Assembly: GCA_947495035.1 (NCBI GenBank)
Contig: CANLXI010000016.1
Location: 101,106 to 165,105, forward strand
Direction of reading: 5' to 3'
Source of the DNA: an uncultured Granulosicoccus sp.
GTDB lineage: Bacteria; Pseudomonadota; Gammaproteobacteria; Granulosicoccales; Granulosicoccaceae
Length of the DNA stretch: 64,000 bases
Positions 1 to 8,111 of this stretch are shown here, one piece after another. The stretch's first letter is position 1; each line of letters begins with the position of its first letter. The position numbers and the translations under genes are program-made. The notes below the pieces were generated by a model that made no database searches, was not told the DNA's origin, and saw only the letters and a list, made by a program, of their open reading frames with translations.

Positions 1-500
1 TTTGTAAGTACATTTTCGCCACTGCCCTCGACAACAGGATCGCTGGCCTCGGCGATGTCTTCGAGCTCTTCCGGATCACCGCCATAGGACATGGGAATGC
101 TCAGACGTTCGCTGAAGGCGGGCTCCAGAGCGCCGAAAGTACAGCTCAGGGTCTGACCGGTCAGTTCGCAGAGTTCGGGTATTTCCAGCAAGGAAGCGCC
201 TTCCGGAATCGTGTCACTGAAGAAGACATCGCTCAGGGGGCGTTCGCGGGATGAATTTCGCACACGATATTCCACACGCAGGTTCTCACCACTGCCTCGT
301 ACCGCTTCACGTACGATGGGAGTAACGGGGCGCAAGTCGGACAGACCTACGGGTTTCACGCTGATCCAGAATACCGCAAGCAGCGGCAGAATGATGACCA
401 GACTGACAACAATTACAGTAGGTAACAACAGGCCCCAGGCCAGACGGGCTTCGCGTTTGGCGAGCTCCCCCGTACCGGTAGGCGGCGTGGCTATAGTCAT
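1..500 (-). CDS. MalF-type sugar ABC transporter permease, N-terminal part (cut by window edge)
   Basis: The reverse strand is open from an ATG at 498-500 to the window edge, about 166 codons. Residues 1-20 are polar and basic, residues 21-48 form one strong membrane segment, and the rest is a hydrophilic region with short beta-like stretches and a Cys pair nine residues apart (motif CELTGQTLSC, about residues 110-119). A single helix followed by a large extracytoplasmic domain is the layout of MalF-type permeases; the periplasmic part here resembles DUF11-like Ig modules. It starts 65 bases after the stop of the sugar-binding protein gene on the same strand, so the two form an operon. The conserved permease core with the EAA loop would lie outside the window, so the family call rests on topology and context. 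Confidence 0.6.
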   Translation of the reverse strand, partial: MTIATPPTGTGELAKREARLAWGLLLPTVIVVSLVIILPLLAVFWISVKPVGLSDLRPVTPIVREAVRGSGENLRVEYRVRNSSRERPLSDVFFSDTIPEGASLLEIPELCELTGQTLSCTFGALEPAFSERLSIPMSYGGDPEELEDIAEASDPVVEGSGENVLT

Positions 501-565
501 AGTGGATTCCCTGTGTTCAGTGACTCATGACGACAGGTGCCGTCATGAGTCATTCACCAGACGCC

Positions 566-1927
566 TCAGTTCACTTCCGACAGTTCGGCATTCATCGCGG
601 CAATGGCATCTGCCGCGTTGAGCTCGCCATCGATGAACTGGCGTACCACGCGATTGACCACCTGGCTGTTGATCATCTTGGATGCCAGTGACAGCTGTCC
701 TTCATCGACTCCCCAGCGCTGAGCGACATCCAGTCCGCCGACGATCTCGTCGATGACGGCTTGCGGATATAGATCGCCCAGTGGCGCCTTTCGATCCACA
801 CCGACATCGAGCTTGGCCCAACCATCCTTGTAGGCCATCTTGTCATCGGCATTGCCGGTGCGAACCGGAAACTTGCCTTCAGGCGCAATGGCCAGGGTGT
901 CCAGATAGGCATCGCTCATGGAGAAAGTGATGAACTCTTCAGCAACATCGGTATTGGCATCAGAGGTGATACCGAAGTAGCGTACATCACCCCAAGCCGC
1001 GCCATCCGGGTTTGAAGGGCCAGCAAAGGTAGTCACAACACCGGTCTTTTCTGCCAGTTCGCGAGTGGTCGGGTCATCATTGATCGTTGGTGGTGAGCTG
1101 TCACGCAGACCCGCCAGTTCATCGAGAATGAACGGTGACCAGATGATCATGGCAGCCTGCCCCGCGGAATACAACTCGCGAGCCTCTTTCCACATGAGAT
1201 CTCCCGGTGGTGATGCCTGGGCGATGCTCTTGTAGAATTCCAGTACCTCCGTGGTCGGCCCCTCTTCCAGTGGCTTGAAACCGTCCGGTCCCACCGGCGA
1301 TACACCGTTCGCCAGGAACACGTGTTCCAGCACCTGACTCATGAAGCTTTCGTCAACCTTGGTTGCTGCAACAAATCCGAACATCTCCGGTGGACTGTGC
1401 AGCGCATCCAGTGCGTCGTTGACGGCCGCGTAAGTGGTTGGGGGCTCAAGCCCCTTCTCCTCGAACAGATCGGTACGGTAAATGATCATCTGCGTCCAGC
1501 CATCAACCGGAACCGAAGCGTAACCGTCTTCGAATGTGGACATTCTCAAAGGGCCGGGAGAGAAGGTGTCCAGACCGAGGTCCTCGATGACTTCGGTTGC
1601 AGCATCGACATCAAGAATGCCGGCCTCGGACCAGGGCAATGCATATTGCAACGGGTGATAGATGACATCTGGCAGATCATTCGCCGCAAAGGCAGCAGTG
1701 GCACGCTTGCCCAGATCGCTTTCAGTGACTGGAATGACTTCCACGGTATGACCGCTCTGTTCCTTGAACTGATCCGCCATGGCTTGCTGCTTGGCCAGAC
1801 GATCAGGCTGTTCCTCAGTCGTCCACAAACGAATGGTGTCTGCCTGAACAGTGCCAGTCAGCATGGCCATGCTGAAAGCGGAAAGAGCGAACAGACGGCC
1901 TGAGCGCCCCATCATTCTATTCTTCAT
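566..1927 (-). CDS. Sugar ABC transporter substrate-binding protein (family 1, CUT1 type)
   Basis: This is a periplasmic binding protein of 453 residues that would capture a sugar or oligosaccharide for the adjacent permease. The open frame extends upstream to 2071, but the ATG at 1927 is preferred: an AGGAGA Shine-Dalgarno lies just before it, and a signal peptide follows at once (basic start, hydrophobic stretch, probable cleavage after TVQA near residue 30). The mature part begins DTIRLWTTEEQ, the first strand typical of family 1 solute-binding proteins, and later has SMSDAYLD and similar C-terminal lobe features. The long leader contains two LacI-type operators, so expression is probably sugar-induced through the divergent regulator. 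The substrate cannot be read from the sequence. Confidence 0.88.
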   Translation of the reverse strand: MKNRMMGRSGRLFALSAFSMAMLTGTVQADTIRLWTTEEQPDRLAKQQAMADQFKEQSGHTVEVIPVTESDLGKRATAAFAANDLPDVIYHPLQYALPWSEAGILDVDAATEVIEDLGLDTFSPGPLRMSTFEDGYASVPVDGWTQMIIYRTDLFEEKGLEPPTTYAAVNDALDALHSPPEMFGFVAATKVDESFMSQVLEHVFLANGVSPVGPDGFKPLEEGPTTEVLEFYKSIAQASPPGDLMWKEARELYSAGQAAMIIWSPFILDELAGLRDSSPPTINDDPTTRELAEKTGVVTTFAGPSNPDGAAWGDVRYFGITSDANTDVAEEFITFSMSDAYLDTLAIAPEGKFPVRTGNADDKMAYKDGWAKLDVGVDRKAPLGDLYPQAVIDEIVGGLDVAQRWGVDEGQLSLASKMINSQVVNRVVRQFIDGELNAADAIAAMNAELSEVN

Positions 1928-2074
1928 GTATGTCTCCTGATGGTTGGGTGCAGCTGCGTTTCCTGTTGTCTTCAATTTGACGCGGTAAACACTGAACATC
2001 GCTTCAGCGATAGGCATCGAATGGCAGCTGACCGGGATTACTATATCTCGCCATATGACAAGTGCGGCCACTAT

Positions 2075-2090
2075 ATCGTAACGTTACGAT
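2075..2090. promoter_or_regulatory. LacI-family operator 1 (perfect 16-base palindrome)
   Basis: The sequence ATCGTAACGTTACGAT is a perfect palindrome with the central CG step typical of LacI-family operators. It lies between the ABC operon and the lacI-like gene. Its centre is 108 bases from that of the second site, close to a whole number of helical turns, so looping is possible. Confidence 0.7.
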
Positions 2091-2182
2091 TATTATCAAC
2101 TGTTTTCTGATTTAATTTAATGCTATAAGTATCAACAGGATAAATCATAGTTAGTAATATTCTGCACATTTTGAATGCACAT

Positions 2183-2198
2183 ATTGCAACGTTACGAT
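2183..2198. promoter_or_regulatory. LacI-family operator 2 (imperfect palindrome)
   Basis: ATTGCAACGTTACGAT shares the right half and core AACGTT of operator 1 and differs at two positions of the left half. Two copies of the same palindrome in one divergent leader support a true operator pair. Confidence 0.65.
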
Positions 2199-2421
2199 TG
2201 ACAATAAGACAGAAAAGCACTCATTTGTGAAATCAGGCAAACCAATCGGAATTGACCCCGGCAGGATATTCAGGAATGCGAAAACGACCGATCAGTATCC
2301 TGCACCCACTACGTCAGAGGACTGCTGCCGATACTGGCGATAGCACCGGATGGCCTGACAGATAGTAGACTCCAGTCGGGACTCGCAACCGTACGAGCAG
2401 AAAAATCCAGATCGAATCAGA

Positions 2422-3429
2422 ATGAAGAATTCCGACGTCAAGCGAGCTACGCTCAAAACCATCGCCGACAGAACCGGTGTCAGTGTCTCCACCGTCTCTC
2501 TGTGCTTGCGCGATGGTAGCCATGTCAAGCCCGCCACCCGCGAGCTGATACAACAAGCGGCCAAGGATCTGGGCTATGTGCCCAATCGGGCTGGAGTACG
2601 ATTGCGAACCGGTCGTACCAACGTGATTGCACTGGTGCTGGCAACAGACAGAAACTCGGTCGACTATACTCGTCAGCTCATTCACGGGATCGGAACACAG
2701 ATCAGTGGCACTGTCTTTCATCTGAGCGTGATCCCGGAAATCGACCCTGCCGACCCCCTCGCCGCAGTCCGCTACATATTGGAAACGCGTTCGGCTGACG
2801 CTGTCATTCTTACCTATACCAGTGTTCGCGATCCTCGGGTACAGATGCTCATGGATGCCGATTTCCCATTTGTCTGCCATGGCCGTACGGAATTCTTTTC
2901 TCCGCATGCCTTTTTCGATTTCGATGCCGAGAAGTTCATCGAGATGGCAATAGAACGATTGATCAGCAAAGGGCGAAAGCATATCCACCTGACAGCCGTG
3001 GACAACCAGACGACCAATTACACACACATCGTCAACGCCTTCCTCAATTCAACAGCCAGACGCGGGATTACCAGCAGCGTGACCAGCAATCCGGAAATCC
3101 TTGACACTCCCGGCGGCGCGCGCGATCACGCTCGTGATCTGCCTGCCCAATACAGCGGTATTGACGCTGTCATCACCAACAATGAGCTCACCGGACTGGC
3201 GCTCATCAGTGGACTGAGCGATGTCAATTACCGTCTCGGTTCCGACTACGATCTGATCTGCAAGAGCACCACGGACATCTTGCCGACGCTGTACCCGGAC
3301 ATGGATACCGTGGCAGAAGATCTCATTGAAACCGGTAAGGCGCTGGCCCGATTGACCATGCAGCGTATTGATGGCGTTGCCATCGAACAGTTGCAATACC
3401 TTCAGGATCCGGTCAGCAGTTGGAGTTGA
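2422..3429 (+). CDS. LacI-family transcriptional regulator
   Basis: A 335-residue repressor controlling the divergent sugar ABC operon. The N-terminal helix-turn-helix is clear: TLKTIADRTGVSVSTVSLCL at about residues 11-30, followed by a hinge helix region with NRAGVRLRTGRTNVIALVL. The remainder is a periplasmic-binding-protein-like effector domain of normal length. The pair of palindromic operators in the leader supports direct control and probably autoregulation. Effector binding would release the DNA; the effector is presumably the transported sugar or a derivative of it. A later ATG is unlikely because it would remove the recognition helix. Confidence 0.9.
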   Translation: MKNSDVKRATLKTIADRTGVSVSTVSLCLRDGSHVKPATRELIQQAAKDLGYVPNRAGVRLRTGRTNVIALVLATDRNSVDYTRQLIHGIGTQISGTVFHLSVIPEIDPADPLAAVRYILETRSADAVILTYTSVRDPRVQMLMDADFPFVCHGRTEFFSPHAFFDFDAEKFIEMAIERLISKGRKHIHLTAVDNQTTNYTHIVNAFLNSTARRGITSSVTSNPEILDTPGGARDHARDLPAQYSGIDAVITNNELTGLALISGLSDVNYRLGSDYDLICKSTTDILPTLYPDMDTVAEDLIETGKALARLTMQRIDGVAIEQLQYLQDPVSSWS

Positions 3430-3862
3430 GAGGCGGCTGATCGGCTTCAATCAGCGCGTCAAGGGTTGCCCCATTACCCAGCCCCTTCTTCTTGCGACCT
3501 GGATACCGGTCCACACGACAGTGCGTGGTGACACGTCACGAAGTAGCGAACAGCTTCAAAGGAAGCGCTGCAAGATCGACTTCACAGAAACGTGAATAAA
3601 AGTGCCACGTGATGATGCTGCTGAGCGCCGGGTTCGCGGGCTCGCCGACTGTCAATCTCCGCTAACTGCTTGAATAGACTCGGATCAGACGACCGAACTG
3701 TTGTGATGATGCCGCGTGTAACCCGTCACTCGATCATCAGAGCACCAGAACTTGTTCCTGCGGATATGCTGCACTGCAATATGATCGCCCTATATTGAAC
3801 CCATGCGCCAGCAATGGTCGCGTAATTCGAAACCAGCAAACCACTACAACAGGAACATCTAC
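3430..3862. other. Intergenic stretch, no gene seen
   Basis: These 433 bases lie between the LacI-family gene and the DUF3461 gene. The short frames present have no ribosome site and no recognisable protein. The promoter of the downstream gene probably sits in the AT-richer end, around 3760-3860. No clear terminator hairpin was found after the regulator. Confidence 0.5.
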
Positions 3863-4327
3863 ATGTCCGCCAATCTTGCAGAAACAGCCATTCGATATAC
3901 CGCCTTGTCGGAAATGGGTATCGTCCGATTTCACGAAATTGCCAATTACAGCCTGCGTCAGGATGGCGCTGACAAGGATGTACTCCGTGTCATCTACAAA
4001 CGCGCCAAGGGCTCCCTGCTGCCGCACAGTCGCAAGTACAAGTTCGGCCGCTCACTACGCACCGTGATAGCCGACGGTGGCACATCGCGAATGGAGCACA
4101 CCTATGAAATATCGCCATTTTTGCTGAAGGCGGTGTCCGAGCTCGACGAGTTGGTCGCGTTCAACCAGCATGAACCCACCAAGACGGATAACACGGATGT
4201 CAAGATCGATCTGTTGGCAGAGATCAATGAGCTGAAACAATTGATCAACCAATCCATCCCCTCGGAAAACATGAGCCAGATCAACAGCAAGCTCGACAGC
4301 GTGCGCAAGCACATCGAAGCGCTGTAG
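3863..4327 (+). CDS. DUF3461 family protein
   Basis: A 154-residue cytoplasmic protein of unknown function. It matches the DUF3461 pattern I know from Vibrio and Pseudomonas: an early segment around YSLRQDGADKDVLRVIY, then a basic stretch ending in RKYKFGRSLRTVIADGG, then a helical C-terminus with charged heptads. The frame is open upstream to an ATG at 3803, but the ATG at 3863 has an AGGA box about ten bases before it, and the family similarity begins right after it. The gene ends with TAG followed by non-coding sequence, showing that TAG does act as a stop in this genome. It stands alone between a regulator and the potassium genes. Confidence 0.8.
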   Translation: MSANLAETAIRYTALSEMGIVRFHEIANYSLRQDGADKDVLRVIYKRAKGSLLPHSRKYKFGRSLRTVIADGGTSRMEHTYEISPFLLKAVSELDELVAFNQHEPTKTDNTDVKIDLLAEINELKQLINQSIPSENMSQINSKLDSVRKHIEAL

Positions 4328-4825
4328 CGTCTCCGATGGTCGGCAAGCAAGGCAGGCGGTAGCACCCTGTGGTGGCCACCGTCTGCCCCCTCCGGATTCT
4401 GTCCAACCGGATATTGCAGCGCAGCAATGCTGGCGGAATCTGCCTTCAGGCTCGCAGACAGGATGACGTTCAGGAGCCTGTGCTGAGTGGTGGATCGACT
4501 GATTCACATCATCGTCATTCACGATACTTGTGAGTCGGCGACAGCACCGATTACAGCAGTTCAGGGCAACACGATATCCCTTTCCAGATCAGAAAGTTAC
4601 GGGGAGTCTGGATCAACGTGACTCGCCTCACGGAACTCCGGACATCAGGATGCGGATGCTGCAGGCCATGTCGAGTGCCCGCAAACGGGTTTACAATTCC
4701 TGACCTTTCGACCCGGCCACAACAGGCAAGCTCCGCACCGAGAATCGATTCGCCTCACCTCAGCGACTCATCGCTCCCCCGGCGAAACGACCTCATGGAA
4801 CCCAACTGAACCGACCCACACTACG
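4328..4825. other. Intergenic stretch before trkH, no gene seen
   Basis: Nearly 500 bases of GC-rich sequence without a credible gene. One 63-codon frame at 4618-4809 has Arg/Cys-rich, low-quality sequence and no family resemblance. The trkH promoter should be in the last part, but I see no strong -35/-10 pair. Confidence 0.4.
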
Positions 4826-6271
4826 ATGCACTGGACTCCGATCATTCGCCTTTTCGGTATGCTGCTGATGCTCTACAGCTTCAGCTTTGCGCCGTCGATT
4901 GGTGTGGCTCTCTTCTATCAGGATGATCAATGGTCTGTCTTTGCCATTTCGCTGCTGGCCAGTCTACTGGTGGGCTTGATGATGTGGTTCCCGGTGCGCC
5001 AGACCTCGTCTGAAATCAGCGTCCGGGAAGGCTATTTTGTCGTCAGCTTCTTCTGGATATTATTGGGGGCTGTTGGCAGCCTGCCGTTTCTTCTGAGCCT
5101 GCATCTGGATTTCACGGATGCCATGTTCGAATCGATCTCCGGCTTCACCAGTACGGGCTCTACCGTCATTGTCGGGCTGGACGAACTGCCACGCTCGCTG
5201 CTCTATCATCGTCAGCAAATCCAGTGGCTGGGTGGCATGGGTATCATCGTATTGGCAGTTGCCGTATTGCCTCTGCTCGGCATCGGTGGCATGCAGCTTT
5301 ATCAGGCGGAAGCATCGGGTGTTGCCAAGCACGAAAAAATCACACCACGCATAGCCGAGACTGCCCGTTCCTTGTGGCTCATCTATGTCTGTCTGACCGT
5401 TATCTGCGCCCTGGCCTACTGGCTGGCCGGCATGCAACTGTTCGATGCCATCGGACACGCCATGTCCACCATTTCCACTGGCGGATTCTCCACCCACGAT
5501 GCCAGCATCGGCTACTACGACAGTCCGCTGATCGAGATGATCGCGATCGTCTTCATGATTGCCGGGGGAACCAATTTCGCACTGCACTTCTTTGCGCTAC
5601 GCAGCCGCAGCGCAAGGATCTATGCCAGAGACGGAGAATTTCGTACCTACCTCTACATCCTGCTGTGTACCACCCTTGTCATCACGATGACCTTGTTCGT
5701 CGTCGGTACCCATGAATCCCTGCTCACGGCACTGCGGGTCTCCGTTTTCCAGGTGGTGGCTCTGATGACCAGTACGGGGTTCGGTACGGAGACCTTTTCC
5801 AGCTGGCCACTCTTCGTGCCCCTGCTCATCATCATGGTCGCTCATATCGGAGGATGCGCCGGTTCCACCTCCGGTGGCATCAAGGTACTGCGCATCATTC
5901 TGCTGACTCGACTGGCTTTGCGACAACTGTTTCACATGGCTCACCCGCAAGCTGTCTCCGTGATAAAACTCAACAACCGGCTGATCCCCGACGACCAACT
6001 GTTTTCCGTCTGGGGCTTCTATACGCTGTACATACTGTCGAGTCTCGTCCTGACGCTCGCCATGATGGCCGCCGGACTTGACCTGGTATCCGCCTTCGGT
6101 GCGGTGAGTGCAACCATCACCCTGATGGGCCCTGGACTGGGCGAGGTGGCCACCGACTTTTCGACCGTCAATACGGCGGTGAAATGGCTGGGCATCTTTG
6201 CCATGCTGGTAGGCCGACTGGAAGTGTTCACTCTTCTCATCCTGTTCCTGCCCGCCTACTGGCGCAACTGA
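4826..6271 (+). CDS. trkH: Trk potassium uptake system channel subunit TrkH
   Basis: A 481-residue inner-membrane potassium translocating subunit, the usual TrkH length. Four pore-loop repeats are visible: FTSTGSTV near residue 109, STISTGGFSTHD near 214, LMTSTGFGTE near 314 and TLMGPGLGE near 432. Each carries the Gly-rich selectivity-filter position, and hydrophobic helix pairs flank every loop. K+ enters driven by the membrane potential or proton gradient and is gated by the cytoplasmic TrkA ring. The trkA gene follows 49 bases downstream on the same strand, so the two are probably co-transcribed. This differs from E. coli, where the two genes are unlinked. Confidence 0.93.
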   Translation: MHWTPIIRLFGMLLMLYSFSFAPSIGVALFYQDDQWSVFAISLLASLLVGLMMWFPVRQTSSEISVREGYFVVSFFWILLGAVGSLPFLLSLHLDFTDAMFESISGFTSTGSTVIVGLDELPRSLLYHRQQIQWLGGMGIIVLAVAVLPLLGIGGMQLYQAEASGVAKHEKITPRIAETARSLWLIYVCLTVICALAYWLAGMQLFDAIGHAMSTISTGGFSTHDASIGYYDSPLIEMIAIVFMIAGGTNFALHFFALRSRSARIYARDGEFRTYLYILLCTTLVITMTLFVVGTHESLLTALRVSVFQVVALMTSTGFGTETFSSWPLFVPLLIIMVAHIGGCAGSTSGGIKVLRIILLTRLALRQLFHMAHPQAVSVIKLNNRLIPDDQLFSVWGFYTLYILSSLVLTLAMMAAGLDLVSAFGAVSATITLMGPGLGEVATDFSTVNTAVKWLGIFAMLVGRLEVFTLLILFLPAYWRN

Positions 6272-6320
6272 TGTCTCGGAACAGCAGACGACAAACCCTC
6301 ACGCGGACTGTCAGAAAACC

Positions 6321-7694
6321 ATGAAAATCATCATATTGGGAGCGGGACAGGTAGGCTCGGATGTCGCCTTCGAGCTGGCTGCAGAATCCAACGATCTGAC
6401 CGTAGTCGACCGCAAGCCGGATTTGCTCAGGAAGCTGCAGGAAAAGCTCGATATTCGCACGATTGCAGGCAATGCCTCCAGCCCTGCAACTCTGATCGAT
6501 GCAGGTATCGAAGACGCGGACCTGTTGCTGGCGGTCACCAGTAGCGATGAGACCAACATGATTGCCTGCCAGGTAGCCCACTCCCTGTTCAGTACCAACA
6601 AGTGCCTGGCCCGGATTCGCTCCGCCGACTATCTGGATCATCCGGCTCTGTTTTCACCCGGCGCTGTACCGGTCGACTACATCATCAGTCCCGAACAGCT
6701 GGTTACGCGACATATTCAGTACCTGATCGAAGAACCAGGCGTATTGCAAGTACTGGATTTTGTCGGTGGCAAGGCTCGCATGGCGGCCGTGGAAGCCAAG
6801 CCAGCTGGCCATATGGTGGGCTTGCGTGTCAAGGATCTGCCCGCTCGACTGCCGGAACACCCGTTTCGAGTAGTTGCGCTGTTTCGTGGGGAAAACTCGA
6901 TTCCCCTGAACGAACAGACCACCATCGAGCCGGGTGACGAGGTCTTCTTCATTGCGGCCTGTGAGGATGTGGCCGGCGTACTGGCTGGCTTTCGCCAGAC
7001 TGACAAGCGCTATCGTCGCATCATCATCGCTGGTGGCGGCAACATCGGAGAAAAACTGGCTCTGTCGCTGGAGCATCAGTATGCGCTCAAACTGATAGAA
7101 GTGGATGAAGCGCACGGTCTGCACCTGGCGCAAACACTGCGAAAGGCCATCATACTGCTGGGAGACGCGGCAGACGCTGACCTGCTCAAACAGGAGAATA
7201 TCGAGAACACCGATGTCTTCTGCGCCGTCACCAATGATGATGAAGCGAACATCCTGTCGTCCATGCTGGCAAAAAGGCTTGGCGCTCGAAAGACCATCTG
7301 TCTGATCAACCGCTCCAGCTATGTGGACATCGCACAGGGTAGTGCCATCGATATTGCCGTGTCACCCGCGCAGGTCACGATCGGTGCACTACTGGCCCAT
7401 ATACGACGAGGTGATGTACTGGCCGTGCATTCGCTGCGCCGCGGTGCCGCCGAGGCCATCGAGATCAAGGTACACGGTGACAGAAATACCTCACGTGTGG
7501 TCGGCAAGAGCATCAAGCAACTATCCATACCTGGCGGCGTCAATATCGGCCTGATTGCGCGGCGCGATCAACTCCTGTTTCCGCATGAAGACATGTTGAT
7601 AGAATCAGGGGACCACCTTGTATTGTTTCTTTCGGACAAGCGAAGCATCAAGGATGTCGAAAGACTGTTCCAGGTGGGCGTCACCTTCGTCTGA
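6321..7694 (+). CDS. trkA: Trk system potassium uptake regulatory protein TrkA
   Basis: A 457-residue peripheral protein that binds NAD(H) or ATP and gates TrkH. It has the usual double RCK architecture: a Rossmann domain starting MKIIILGAGQVGSDVA (Gly-x-Gly-x-x-Gly at residues 7-12), a TrkA-C domain around residues 140-220, a second Rossmann domain beginning IIIAGGGNIGEKLA near residue 234, and a final TrkA-C domain. The acidic residue ending the second strand in each half (VVDRK and LIEVDE) fits dinucleotide binding. It follows trkH directly. Confidence 0.94.
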   Translation: MKIIILGAGQVGSDVAFELAAESNDLTVVDRKPDLLRKLQEKLDIRTIAGNASSPATLIDAGIEDADLLLAVTSSDETNMIACQVAHSLFSTNKCLARIRSADYLDHPALFSPGAVPVDYIISPEQLVTRHIQYLIEEPGVLQVLDFVGGKARMAAVEAKPAGHMVGLRVKDLPARLPEHPFRVVALFRGENSIPLNEQTTIEPGDEVFFIAACEDVAGVLAGFRQTDKRYRRIIIAGGGNIGEKLALSLEHQYALKLIEVDEAHGLHLAQTLRKAIILLGDAADADLLKQENIENTDVFCAVTNDDEANILSSMLAKRLGARKTICLINRSSYVDIAQGSAIDIAVSPAQVTIGALLAHIRRGDVLAVHSLRRGAAEAIEIKVHGDRNTSRVVGKSIKQLSIPGGVNIGLIARRDQLLFPHEDMLIESGDHLVLFLSDKRSIKDVERLFQVGVTFV

Positions 7695-7701
7695 CACGCA
7701 C

Positions 7702-8085
7702 TCAGGCCACCTTTCGATGAAGTGCTTCGCGAACATCACGAATCCGGAAACGCGATGCCAGCTCATGCATCGATGCGGACATGCCCTTTAGCGTTCTGGC
7801 CGCTTCCAGCGCTTTCACCGTGCCATCCACCGTTTCGCAGGAACTGGTAGATACCTGGGACAGATTCCCCATGATGGCCGTGGTTCTGACATCGGCTTCA
7901 CCGGTGGACCGGTTGATATGCTCCACGGCGTGCTTCTGTCTCGACACGCCGGTGGAAATCTGATCCTGCAGCAGATTGATCTGAGTAATTATCTCACTGA
8001 TTTCGGCAATGGCATTGACCGCACCGTCGCTGTCTCTTTCCGCGCCGTCAAGCCCGATCTGACTGACCCGGCAAACCAGCCTCAC
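7702..8085 (-). pseudogene. C-terminal remnant of a methyl-accepting chemotaxis protein
   Basis: The 127-codon frame reads as the last helix of a chemoreceptor signalling domain: the stretch AVNAIAEISEIITQINLLQ, then the adaptation-helix pattern with spaced Ser/Thr/Glu and Ala, ending ELASRFRI, as at many receptor C-termini. The sensor domain, membrane segments, HAMP and the conserved hairpin tip are all missing, and the mscS-like gene ends 26 bases upstream, so there is no room for them. A free-standing fragment could still be translated, but a remnant is more likely. It converges with trkA across an 7-base gap. Confidence 0.6.
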
Positions 8086-8111
8086 AACCCATACGGCTTC
8101 AGCCCGGCGTT

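Larger units (their letters stand above)
1928..2421. promoter_or_regulatory. Divergent control region between the sugar ABC operon and its LacI regulator
   Basis: This 494-base AT-rich stretch holds no credible gene. It separates the leftward ABC genes from the rightward LacI-family gene and contains two palindromes listed separately at 2075-2090 and 2183-2198. The region between about 2095 and 2180 is very AT-rich and probably holds the ABC promoter. The small reverse-strand open frames here lack ribosome sites and overlap the regulator gene. Confidence 0.6.
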
